In this document: positions 22,078 to 33,754 of the stretch, piece by piece | Numbering within the stretch: the stretch's first letter is position 1 | Layout: every line of letters starts with the position of its first letter | NCBI GenBank assembly: GCA_035235625.1 | Contig: CP141141.1 | Coordinates: forward strand, 15,311,968 to 15,375,967 | Direction of reading: 5' to 3' | Source of the DNA: Saururus chinensis | Lineage: Eukaryota; Streptophyta; Magnoliopsida; Piperales; Saururaceae | Length of the DNA stretch: 64,000 nucleotides | The notes under the pieces: model-generated | Told to the model about the DNA's origin: nothing | Databases searched by the model: none | The model's input: the letters and a program-made list of their open reading frames with translations, nothing else | Made by a program: the position numbers and the translations under genes

Positions 22078-24159
22078 GCAACTATAACTCATTACAATTT
22101 AATCAGCTATAATAATGAAGGGAAGGAATGTCAATGGGGCATCAACTTAATCTCTAGGGAGTAACTAGACACCATAGACTTTTTCGAAGATAAGACACAC
22201 CTATGCTCATGAGGTAGATGATCAAATAGGTAAGAGTAGATTAGTGTATTACTTACCTAAACATGTAAATGCCCACACTTAGGGGGCCATATAATGCCAA
22301 CTAAAGGCGAAAATCACATAGTGTCACATTTGGGATGAAACTTACAGTGCCACACATAGGCAGAACCATACAGTTCTGACTGCAGGCATACATATACAAC
22401 ACCCTCAAAACAACATCAAATGTCTAGGCTTAAATACAACACCAAGACAAGACTGATAAAACATATAACACTCTCAACATAGCATCAAACTTTGGGCTTA
22501 AGTATAGCACCAAGACACATCTGACAGGATTACCCATGGCTAGACCTGGAAAACACACAATAAAATACATCAAAACCTATAGGTCTCAAACTCAGCAAGT
22601 TATCATATTAGATTTATTACAATTCAAGTTTGAATTAAGCAATTTATGTAGGTAAAATTTTCCCACAAAATCCTTCAGTCTTATAATCCTCCGCTAACAT
22701 ATATGAAGCTGAGCCCATTCCAAAACTTTTGTCCATCATGGCATTATACTTTGTTAAACCCATCCATCACATAACCATGCTCACCATAGAACATATCCTT
22801 ACATATCGATGCATTCTCCGTCGTCCACCTTATGACCAAATTATCTTACCTAGAAATCATCAACCTAAGCCCCTTTGATCTAACTCTAGTCATCAAAGTC
22901 TTTCTAAAGCCTTACCTATTGTTCTTACTTTCTAATTCACAATCATATATTATGCTTATACAATTATACTTTCAAACTTACTATCTTACAATCTTCCAAA
23001 ATGATGCAACTCTAAGTCTACTTACTCACCGAACACCCAAGTCTTCTCTTAAGTGTTCCAACATTCCAACCAATTCAATTCAGTTTTAGCCTGTCAAACA
23101 AATTGAACAATCTGCTACTAATACACACCACAAACCCACACATAATCAATCCAATAAAATTGACCGTACATCACACCTAAGCCTAGCACAACCATCATTC
23201 CTCACACATACACATGCCCACCAAATATACCTTCCACATACCCATAATTTATCACATACCACAATATTCATCAATCATCTTACTAACATGCACATGTATC
23301 CAATTACGTAAATCATACATGTATACAATGTTCTCATAGTTCCCCTTATATATCATGCAACCCTATCATCATTTATCATCTAAAACATTAAAACCTTCAT
23401 AATCCTAGCAAACTGTTAAACATTTAAAACATGCTATCATGAAATTATGAGTTCAAATTCCCCTACCTCATAATCCAAGTGAGTTTGATAACGAGCATAT
23501 GACGGTGGCAGAGTCGGTTGTCAAAAGCATCACTTAGTAGAGAGAGATGGAGTTTCAAGGATTTAAAAAATCCCAAAGTAATCACAGCAAGACAAAGGGG
23601 CTAATTACACTAAGAGTAGAGAATTTGAAGTTCATTGTGCATACAAAGGTAGCTAGAAGCAAGGTCGTGCCAACAAAAGTGGTGGTTCGACTAAAAATAG
23701 GGTTGGTTAACTGAAGACCTGATAGCTGAGAATTGCTCGACTGTAAAATGCTAAAAAAGTCTACCTAATGGCTGCAATTTAGCATCAATAATTGCCAACA
23801 ATAAGGGCAAAAGCATGAATATGTGCTAAAGGATAGATAATTTGTGGAAGGACTCTGGTGGTCAAATCTAGTCAGTGGTAGTTCTAGTTGATAGTCAAGT
23901 GGTGCAAAAGTTGTGCCTAAACCCTAAAATGTACACATGTACATGTGGCCAAAAGGGGAAACTTTATGGAAAGTAGGCTGATGGTGGGTCCAGAGTTTGT
24001 GAGAATGTCTAGGTTTGTTAGTTTTCTTTTGTGGGTTGCAGCAAATCATTGGAAGCCAAAAGTACCCTTGACAGAAGTCAACAAAGGCGGTTTTGGAGGC
24101 CTACACCCTCAATTGAGGGTTTAGGGGGAAGGGTATGGGCAAGGAGTTGAGGAAGAGCC

Positions 24160-25000
24160 TGTAACACCCCGTGTTCCAATCACGCCAAAGCTGAGGAGGT
24201 AGGACTAATTACATAATTTTTAGTTATGTTTTAAATGGTTTCAATAGATGAAATCTCCATATATAGGTAAAGCTTAAATTAATTAGCATAACAAATAAAA
24301 AAAAAAGCAAAATGGAGGTCAAGAATGAAAGTTATGACCTCAAGTTATGTGCCATATGTGTAGGACCTATGCAAAAAGTGTTGAATAACCTACCCATATA
24401 GGGTCTAGTTTTAAAGGCCTCGTTGATATGAGTACATTGATACCAAGAACACACAATCCTACTTTGAGATTGGAAGTTATCCAATTTTGAAGTTGGAATA
24501 TTGTTTGAGAGAAATAATAATAAAATAATAAAGAAAAGACAAAATTAATGATATCAGTAGCATGGGTTGAGTGGAGCTGCCCCATGATCAGGGCCTTTCA
24601 TGCAACATGGGGCTATTTTCAATGTGGGATATGCAGCATCACTGTGCACAGCGCATTGATGCACACATCACATATGAGTCATGCAAGCACCGTCTACGAC
24701 GGCATGTCACAAAAGTGCATGCATGTCACATGTAGATAGTTCTCTTGCAGTCTTCTCATATATATTCGGATTTCAATCCAAACTTCCAAGGGAGTTTTCT
24801 AATTTATTCTCAATCAATTTTCATCCATATTCAAAAAATGTTCTTAACTAATTTATGGTTGTTCTATGTAATGAAAACGTTCATTCCTCAAGTTAGTGAC
24901 TATATAAGGGGGAAATGCCTCAGGACAAGAGAAAGCTTTGCCTATCGCCCTCAAGCTTCGAAGAGGGAGAAGTAGACAGCAAGCATAGCACTACAAGGTT
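24160..25000 (+). mobile_element. LTR fragment with promoter-like TATA box
   Basis: Begins TGTAACACCCCGTGTTCC, a typical gypsy LTR start. Near 24900 it has CTATATAAGGGGG followed by CTTTGCC and AAGCTTCGAAGAG, the arrangement expected of an LTR promoter and leader. No matching 3' terminus or second LTR was found, so the right boundary is approximate. Confidence 0.45.
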
Positions 25001-25429
25001 TGTATTTACCCTTTGCAGTGGTGTAATGGCATGGAAGTCACAGCTACATGGCAACTACTTCATCCTGAGATGTATAATATAGTAGTAACTGAAACCAACA
25101 AACTATTGCAGTTAAAAGTCTTCATGCATACTTCTATATATTCTTGAGAAGAGACATTTGTGGCTTAAATATATTGCTTTGGTTATCTTGATATAATTGA
25201 GGATAAAATATAAGCAATATATTAAAGATACAAAATTCCCTCATCATGAATTTGTGGAGGAATGCATTGAGACGTGCTTGTTCAGTGCACTTATTGGCCA
25301 AAATAGAGGACCTTTTATGTCTATGTGCATAAACACTTTTATTGTGTGCCACTAAGAAATATCAATCTAAAGATAAAAAATTACTAAATTTCAAAGTACT
25401 TATCTAATTATCAGACCCTAATCGATGTT

Positions 25430-26220
25430 AGTATATCCCCAATTTAAGCAAATGTTTGGTGGCTTTCACTATTTGAATAAAATGTTTTAACAGTTAAGTT
25501 AAAACAATTTAATGTAAATGTCAAATTGGTTTAACAAAATGTTAAATATTTGAAACAGTCATAATCCCTAAATTGACATTGATATTAAAATATTTGTACG
25601 CTTTTGTCAAATCCTTTACACACTTTTTTTGAATCATTTTAGAACAACTATCTTAACAAAGTTATAACTTTGTCAACTGACTACCCAAAATATTATAATA
25701 GTTCTATTGACATTAGTGTCAGCATGGTTTAACAAAATGTTACATAATTGAAATAGTCATAGTCCCTAAATGCACAACAACGTTAAAATATTTAAACACT
25801 TTGGTCAAAATGTCTTAAAGCTACCGTCTTAACAAAGTTATAACTTTGTCCATGGTCTAATCGTAATGTTCAAACACTTCTATTTAAATGTTTTGACATA
25901 AGTGTCAACACAGATTAACAAAGTGTTAAATCATTAAAACAATCATAATCCCTAAATTGACAATGACGATAAAATGTCTACACACTTTTGTCAAATCATT
26001 TTAACACTATTGTCTTAACAAAGCTATAATGTTGTTTGTTGACTACCCAAAATGTGTTAACATTTGTGTTAAAATAATCTAATATAAGTGTCAAAAGGGT
26101 TTAACAAAATGTTAAATCAATTTAATAGTCCTAATCCCTAAATTGACCATGGTGTTAAAATGTTTGGGCACAAAGGTTTAAATGATTTGAACAAAAGTTC
26201 AAACTTTTTTATAAGAACAT
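25430..26220. repeat. Satellite-like tandem array, unit about 186 bp, four copies
   Basis: The landmark ATAATCCCTAAATTGAC or a variant recurs at 25561, 25759, 25945 and 26131 (spacings 198, 186, 186). Each unit also carries TTAACAAAATGTTAAAT-like and CTTAACAAAGTTATAACTTTG-like sequence. Units have diverged by point changes and small indels. A unit of this length is in the range of plant satellites. Confidence 0.75.
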
Positions 26221-27440
26221 ACAAATCAAATATTTTAAATATGTTCATTGATATGTCAAAATGTTTTATTTATAAGTTTGAAATGAATTGAAAAAAGTGT
26301 ATAAAAAGTCAGATAATTTGCTCAAGATGATGACCATTTCCAATGACCTTTTCCTTGGACAAATCCATTGACATTTGTTGTCCCAGTGTGGGCTGCTCCA
26401 CTTGGAGCTCTTCATTAAAGGCTCCAAGGACTCTTTGGTTAGCATATATGACCAAATAATGATCGAAGCTCTAATTTTGCTATGACTTCCTTTTGCTAAG
26501 ACTTCCCTTACTGGAAGAGAGGAAGAGGTGAGATTAGGAGGAACTACAAGATGAGGAAGAGACAAAGAGCATTTAGTCTTCCTTATTTGTATCATTGCTC
26601 ATATAAAGAAGAAACAAGCTAGAGCATCTAGTTTCTTCATTGTCAAGCTTGGCAAAGCATTCGTGTTTGGATTTTTTGCTCTCATTCAACATAAGCATTA
26701 AATAGGGAGGACACTTAAATAGGGGAGGGAGTAACGCTGCACTAACTGTAGAGGCATGAGGACGTGAGGGCAAAATTGTTGTAATAAGTTGCAAACATGA
26801 AAGTTGGCAATTCCTGCCAAAAATGCAAAATTGTGGGAATTCTTCACACAACAACCTGAAGTTTGGTATAACCTTCCCTCTAAGTGCTTCCTCTACAATG
26901 GGTCCCCATATAAAGCTGCACTTGAAAGCAGATAGCAAAAAATGAGAAATGTCAAATACTTTTTGGCCACAAGCATCCAAAAAATCATTTTGGTGAGAGA
27001 GAATTTATTTATGGAAGCGTAGTGTGGTTTCTACCGTCGTTTTGGGATGAGAAGTGTTCATGGTAATTGTTGTAACATCTTCAAAATGAGCTTTTAATTT
27101 GAGATTAGCATAGAATTTTGTAATCAAAAGCGATGATTTGTGATGACAATGAGCAATCTGTAGAGGAAACAAGTTAAGGTGGTTTTTATTAGAAGTTGTT
27201 TTGTTTGCTTTTCTCTTTAAATCGGTGTCGACACTTTCAAATTAATCATACTGATTTGTACGTGTTTCCTACTTCAACACAGTAATAAGGGCCAAGGTGT
27301 GTCTGAGTACCTAAGATTGGACTAAATACGGCAAGGCAACTTGTCTATTAGACCGTACATCCCGTTGTCGGGATAGGAGTTTGAACTCAAGGCCTATGCT
27401 TCTTGAGGCTTCAATTAATAAACTCTAAACACTTTTACAA
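26221..27440. other. Intergenic with an unrecognised minus-strand frame
   Basis: The longest frame is 26573-26980 on the minus strand (135 codons), with a neighbour at 26266-26595 in another frame. Neither shows a family motif, repeated structure or clear splice sites, and I would not call a gene. The rest is ordinary AT-rich sequence. Confidence 0.35.
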
Positions 27441-27449
27441 ATCTTTGTC

Positions 27450-27456
27450 AAGGACA

Positions 27457-27488
<32 letters not shown>

Positions 27489-27680
27489 TTCCGTTTATAT
27501 GAGTTCGGGCTCACGTGAGCCCGGGCTCTATGGGCCGTCAGATTTACATCCGACGGCCCATAATACTCATGGGGCATTTAAACCCGTGAGTATTATGAGC
27601 CGCCAGATATAAATCCGATAGCCTATAGAGCCCGAGTTCACGTAAACGCGCGTAAGTCCAGGCTTATATAAACTTTTTTC
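27450..27680. repeat. Palindromic element between TA/GA microsatellites
   Basis: An imperfect long inverted repeat: left GGGCTCACGTGAGCCCGGGC and GGGCCGTCAGATTTACATCC; right GCCGCCAGATATAAATCCGA and GAGCCCGAGTTCACG. Both sides are bordered by (TA)n(GA)n runs (27458-27486 and 27680-27702). Related cores occur at 46960-47000 and, weakly, 7240-7290, so this is a MITE-like family. Confidence 0.6.
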
Positions 27681-27702
27681 ATATATATATAGAGAGAGAG
27701 AG

Positions 27703-27765
27703 GGCAGTTGAGGTGAGCCTGAGCTCACGTAGCCAAGCGTGAGCCAGGCTCACCTCAACCGCCTT
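27703..27765. repeat. Near-perfect hairpin next to a TA microsatellite
   Basis: GTTGAGGTGAGCCTGAGCTC and GAGCCAGGCTCACCTCAAC are inverted arms around a short AGCCAAGC loop. GAGA repeats lie to the left and (TA)n to the right, as in the neighbouring palindrome. Confidence 0.65.
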
Positions 27766-27894
<129 letters not shown>

Positions 27895-28037
27895 ACCCAT
27901 CACACAAAAAGTAATAAATGTTGGTCAAGGACAACATATTTATATTTTAGTTTGTCAATGCGAATATCTAAAGTTGTGAAAGAAAACAAAAATCACTCCA
28001 AAAAAGAACAAATATAGATAGCATATGTTTCTAACCA

Positions 28038-29848
28038 CTACAACAGCCAATGACAATCATTTCGACGCACAGAGGAATAATTTTGACCAGGAAGTTTGGG
28101 TAAAATACGGCTTTCAATAATGCGCCTCTTCCCCATGCTGTAGACATACATACGCCCCTCGAGAAGATGATCCCTGAGGAAGTAGATGCAGTTCTGTTCG
28201 AACATGGGGAAAGTTGCCGCAGACACCGCAAAAGACACTTCAGACAAGAAAAGGACATCCTCGCCCAAGCTTTCAAGCTCCAGCCATGATGGGGAAGAGC
28301 CCTTTCTGGCTTCTAGCTTGAAGACATCAAACCAAAATCTTTTAACCCCACTGACCTTGAAAAATTCGGCGACATGTTCCACGATTAACAAGAGTTCTCC
28401 CTTGGCCGAGTCAACTAAAAACTTTCTGCAACGTATGTAATGCTTGGAGTTCCTTATCACGATTGCCCTGTTCGAATGGAGTGGCTGTTTTACAATGGAG
28501 GAGAACTTCCAGCCAGATTCCTCCTTAATTTCTTTCCAAACATTTAGTCTCCCATTTTTATCAACAGCATAGAATCTGTCTTTCCGATACATAACTTCTG
28601 AGATGCACCGGCAGCGCGGGCGGGAAGCCTCGCACCACCTTGTGTCGCCTGGTCGTGCCGAAAACACATTACCTTCCCAAGTAACGGCCATGACTACGGG
28701 GTCCTTGCCTCCCTGCCGGCCACATGATACGGCGGCTTTAACCATTATGAGGTTGCTGGCCGGCATCTGGATTCGCGTTTCTAGTAGTAGGTTGACGAGA
28801 TCAATGTTTTTACTGCCGCCGATGGAGGGATAGTAAGTCTCGATTATCCAGCCGTCGGAGGAGCCACCGATCAAGTTTTTACTCCAAGTGTTTTTAGGCG
28901 GCGGCTGCATATGGAGCTCTTGCAAGACGGGGATGCAGGGACAGCGCAAGCGATACGCAGGTGGGTCGGAAAAGTAGTCGGCTAGAATAACCGATGGAAA
29001 GGTGAAAGTGCGGAGATCCCGTTGGAGTGCCACTGCCGCCGTTCGCCATTTCCGGCACACGGCGCCGAAACGAACTATATCGGATAAACGGGGGAGCCGC
29101 TTAGCGAGAAGGATCAAGACGTCCTCCGGCATGAGGCTGAAACCTACTTTGGCAGAAGACATGCTGGTCGAGGTTTTGGAGTCGACGGAAAAGGGCATGG
29201 GGGGATCTTGATCTGTGAGTTCTTCTGTGAGGAAAATCAATAATTTAATCAAGATGAAGAGTCACGAAAACTCAAAAACAATTTATGAATTTTCCCTGTG
29301 CATCATGCTTATGCACTTCGGACTATAAAACCCAAACTTGAGATCTAACAAACACAGCAAAGATGAAAATTTCGTAGTCTTAAGTTGTGAATGATAACAA
29401 TTTAATGATCATGCTACAATATATTTGGTCTGAATGAAATATACATAGATAATCGACATCATTGAGAATCATAAACATTGCAGAAAATACAATACCGCAC
29501 TCTGTTGGCGTCTGAGGCATGTTAAAACTCACAGAAGTGATTAACGTATTTAAAGAGATGAAGCCATCCCAAACTGTGTTATGATCTTAAATCAAAGCGT
29601 GTCTTTGAATAGGACTTTTCAACCTTACATAACGAGGAATCAACCAAAATAGAAATAGATCAAGTTAATAACTCCGTAAGCCATAAGTTTGAATATATAA
29701 AAAACGTTATATAACATAGCATGCATAGAAACGAAAAAACCCTACCTTTAAGCGATCGTGGGTGAGTGTATCCTGCCATGAAAGCGGGGGTGAGGGTCTT
29801 CCTTGGTGGTAACTCCAAAAGCCCTTCGGTATATTTGTAAATTACCAA
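28038..29848 (-). CDS. F-box protein with DUF295/KIB-type beta-propeller domain
   Basis: The main exon, 29224-28038, is open to its stop. It encodes an F-box (LMPEDVLILLAKRL ... CRKWRTAA), then a region typical of plant F-box/DUF295 (KIB1-4 propeller) proteins with WEGNVFSARPGD-like and CIYFLRD motifs near the C-terminus. An upstream exon 29848-29746 with donor AAAG/GTAGGG joins acceptor CTCACAG at 29225 in frame, giving 429 residues. The first exon could start at its first Met or at an internal MAGYTH Met. If it is not used, the start is the Met of MPFSVD in the main exon (about 386 residues). F-box proteins link targets to SCF ubiquitin ligases; no target can be inferred. No frameshift is seen, so the gene is probably functional. 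The upstream exon is inference. Confidence 0.85.
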
Positions 29849-31980
29849 CTTGGATGAAGTTCCCTACTTAGCAAGGACTTTATTACGGTGCAGCCATAAA
29901 AAGAACATTGGCGGTGAAAAGCACTCCAATGTCCTAATACTAGTATGTGCTTGTCTGGCGCCAAAAATATGTACAAATATGTAAGCTTCTACTACTTTCA
30001 TCCGTTTCCCATGTGCCCCCCTCTCCTCCTTTATTTTCTTCTCATCACCCTATGTGTCCTCCCCTTTTATTCTTCTTCTCTTCCTCACACCGACGGCAAC
30101 TAAGACCATGGCTATAATGTAGGTGCCGAAGCCAACATCGTCATCGACCACACTTTCACCCTTTACGCTGGTCTCCCCGTCTCACCGGCTGCCAGCATGA
30201 AAGAGTAGGAGGAGGAGAAGAGGAACAGCAACACAAAATGTGTGTGGTTGTGACAAAGTAAAAAGGCCACAGGCCTGCAACGTTGATGTGACCATGCACT
30301 GCATCACCTTGGACTGCATCACCTCTCACACAAGCAATTTGGGTGGCTGTGGCCTCCCTCTACACCACAACTAGGGCACTGGCCATAGCCACCCATGCCA
30401 ATGTTGGCTTAGGCTATGGTTGCAGCCTTTGGCATCAACATTTATAGAGTGAATTATATGTTGGATGTCATTTCGCCCCTCTTTTACTCCAAAGTTCCTC
30501 ACAAAGGTATAAAACACATTTGATCTCCTATGTACCTTTATTGTTTCTAATAATGCACTAATACACTTTATTCTATGTTGAGCAACTTCAGCCATTGCTG
30601 AGAAGAATCAAAGAAATTGGTTATAACTATAGAAAAACTCCTACATAGGTATGCCTCTAGTATATACGATTGTCCAATAAATACTACTACCGAATTATAT
30701 GGATTCTTTAGAAATGGCTAAGGATATTCTCTAGGAAAGGCCAACAAGCACCCTATTATAAAATGACCATAAATATATGAGAAAGCTATGCTTGTTTATG
30801 AGTGTCAGTTGGTCAATTCATAGGGCTAATCGTAATTGATAATTCTATATTCAGATAATTCCTATCACAATATCCTCACATGAAGTTTTTGAAAGAAAAT
30901 ATTCCTATGGCTGGGACAGCTGTTAAATTAAGTTAATAGACTGCACACCTATAGTTGTTCTAAGTAGTGCAGTGGTGTTTGCTTACAAGCAAGTTTTTCT
31001 TCAACAGGTTGTTCTAAATTGGCTCATAGCACAATAAAATGTAATCCCCATTCCAAGGGGCCAAAAATGCAGAACAAGCTACAGAATTTGCTGGTGCACT
31101 TGGATGGAAACTGAGTAGTGAGGAGATGAACTAAGATCACTTGCTTGTGAAATAAAACCAGTAATTGGATTCCCGTTGAAAAATTATAACATGTTTACTA
31201 AAGCAAACAATGAGATGTAGAGAGAGAGAGAGAGATAATATAGCAGCATTGTAGGATATCATAATCTATGTAGCTTCAAAATTCCTTTGATCCACTTGAA
31301 GTAATCAATCATTCTGTCATGACATTGTCCGGTTTTGTTAACCTATAGATTTATGAAGAATTAGAGAATTTATGTCCTTCCTTCACGATTTAAAAATTAT
31401 TAAAACTAATGCATATGCATATGTAATGAGACAATTTATGTCCTTTATGACTAAAGCATAGGCAGATTCAATTAAAGCATATGCAGATTCATGACTAAAG
31501 CATATGCAGATTCAATTAAGCTTTTTATTGGAGCCCAACAAATTTTTAAGGTAAATTTCTTGTATGGACTATTGGCTTCCATTCTTAGACTTTTTTGGTC
31601 TCTTTTGAAGAATCTGCTTATTTTGTTGAACAAAATTTGTCATGAATATATGTTTACAATTTGTTGAGTTGGAGCCATAATTTGCAATACCTAATCTCAG
31701 GTGTATAGGTCAGTTTTGAATGTTGTTTGTTTGGATTTGTTTATCTTAAAATTAATTGTATAGATTGTCTTTGAATGCGTTGTTTTTTAATGTTGTTTGC
31801 TTGGATCTTTTTTTCTTTAGTATAAATATTTATAAATCCCACTCATTGTGGAAATATATCTCTTTGAGTCTTTTATGCACGATAAGTATGATGACAATAC
31901 AAAAATATTGCATGTTTCTTTCTATCATGTAAATTTGTGTGTTTGATTGAATATTAATTGGTTTTTTTTACTTGAAGGGC
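29849..31980. other. Intergenic, contains repeat D copy 2
   Basis: Positions 30340-30440 repeat the 16.9-17.0-kb segment (CCATAGCCACCCATGCCAAT, GGCTATGGTTGCAGCCTTTG), including its hairpin. A (GA)n run lies at 31216-31236, and a triple GCATATGCAGATTCA-like repeat at 31445-31520. No gene is seen. Confidence 0.5.
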
Positions 31981-31989
31981 TGCTAGTAC

Positions 31990-32799
31990 TTAGGTTTTTC
32001 AAGATGGCACCAAAGGAGAAAGAGCTTGACATTGGGTAGAATCACAGTACAAGGTTGGTGGAAGTAGGCATAAGACACAATCTAATCAGTGTGAGTGTAT
32101 CATGGCTGGTGGAGGTGTCACATGATTAAAACTTCATTTGGCGGATTTAGGTGGTAATGCCCAAGCGTGTCCAACATGCCCAAAGGAAGTGAAAATGAAA
32201 ATAAGAGAGCATTTTTTAGGACGTAAGAACAAGCAAAGTGTGAACATAGTTGATGTTGATGATGACAATGTGAATGATGATGACAATGCAAATCATAATG
32301 ATGATGATAAATTGTCGATTAGAGAAAAAAAGAATTTAAAGAAGCAATGCATGAGAATCAAACATTTGCACATCAAGAAGAGGAGGATATGTTAAGGGGT
32401 GCTAGTGGATCTAGAGGTTTGCGTAGAACTCAAAGTGTGTGAGAGGCTTTTGACAAAGAACATGCTAGCTCAAGATCGAAGGAGAGTAAAATGGGGAAAC
32501 AATTGCCGTTAGCTAATCCGTACTTGTTTAGGTCAAAAAATACCAAACAAAGTAGGTTGGATGAGACATGGCTAGGAAAGGAAAGGAAAAAAATTGGCAA
32601 AACTATTTCAAATTTTCTTTTTTACAACTATATTCTAGCTCATGTATGCAATTCTCCCTATTACAAGATTATGGTTAGTGAGATTCAAGATGTCAGTGCA
32701 GGTGTGAAAGCGCCAACTGCCAAAGAAGTATATGAAATTTACTTAGAGGAGGAAATTAAAGAATTAAAACAACATATCAATGGCATGAAGAAAACTTAA
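31990..32799 (+). pseudogene. hAT transposase fragment (BED zinc finger region)
   Basis: Across several frames the plus strand reads like the N-terminus of a plant hAT transposase: IMAGGGVT, a stop, LKLHLADLGGNAQACPTCP and EVKMKIREHFLG. An acidic Asn/Asp-rich stretch follows, then (32491-32799) a segment with NSPYYKIMVSEIQ and YEIYLEEEIKELK, matching the region after the BED finger. Stops and frame changes separate the pieces and the catalytic part is missing. A CCAGCCCTA sequence near 33491 could be the element's end. Confidence 0.6.
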
Positions 32800-33754
32800 A
32801 AAACATATAGAATAACTATTATGTGTAATAGTTGGACTAGAATAACAAAATTGAGTATCATCAATTTCTTAATATCATCTACAAATAAAACTGTTTTCTT
32901 TAAGTTAGCTGATGTTTCCACTAACAATTTATCTATTAGTATTTTATCCATGGATGAAACCTCTTATCCGATAGACATAGCCATTATCCATACACATAAC
33001 CTCTCACGCAAATAGATGAAGGCTCTCTATTATAGAGAATAAGAGAGGCATCAATCTAAGATAAGTATATTTAAATTAAATAACTTAATATATAATAATA
33101 ATTTATATTTATACATGACATCTTTTTTATTTATAGTAGTATTACGAGTAAACTTTTCTTTCATATATCCCCACACATTCATTTTGAACAACTAAATAGA
33201 GCTATTGATATAGGACATAAGAGTATTTAGTAATTAACTTAAATAAAAAACTCAAATATAACATTAACACAATTATATTTAAATTATTAAGAACTGGAGT
33301 ATATGAAAATGATGTTTAAGAATAGTTATATAGAAACAAAAGTGTCTCTCTGTGTGTACTATAAATTACATTTAAAATTAACTAGACCTCATATGGACAA
33401 AAATTGACAAACAGAAAAATTCAACTAGATGTGGCCATGAACACCTCGAACATGGCCCGAACATCGGACAATGGATGTATGTGACCAGCCCTAATTATGG
33501 GGTTGATTTTTCAAAACATCAATAAATGCTGTTCATTGTTAAAAAATTAATCAACCTATGGATTCTCGTAAATTTACATCCTCTAAATGGAAAATAAAAG
33601 GTCATAATTTCACTTTCTGAATTAGATAACATCTTTACAGATGACCCTCTGTACATCATGTATACATGTCCTATGAACCTTCTGTCTATTTACTGTCCAC
33701 CAAGACCCAACATAGAAAACATCCTGAAAACAATTTGGTTTTGTAAGCTGGTAA

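Larger units (their letters stand above)
17085..23965 (-). mobile_element. Family A copy 3, inverted and split by copy 2
   Basis: Segments 17085-17414 and 22078-about 23965 are the reverse complement of consecutive parts of family A. 17100-17414 matches copy 1 at about 13505-13800; 22078-22270 matches 13330-13500; 22280-22400 the minisatellites; 22600-22700 matches 12820-12860; 23450-23560 matches 11890-12000; about 23930 matches the TAGGGTTTAGG word at 11480. The two pieces join without a gap at the point where copy 2 sits. The GC-rich start of the element and its TTACA end are missing, so it is truncated on both sides and is the oldest of the three. Confidence 0.7.

Noticed and set aside
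26573-26980. 135-codon minus-strand frame as a gene
   Set aside because: No recognisable domain, no splice or promoter context, and it lies in AT-rich repeat-like sequence between a satellite array and microsatellites.
28186-29211. Plus-strand frames opposite the F-box gene
   Set aside because: Shadows of the minus-strand gene; no motifs or start context of their own.
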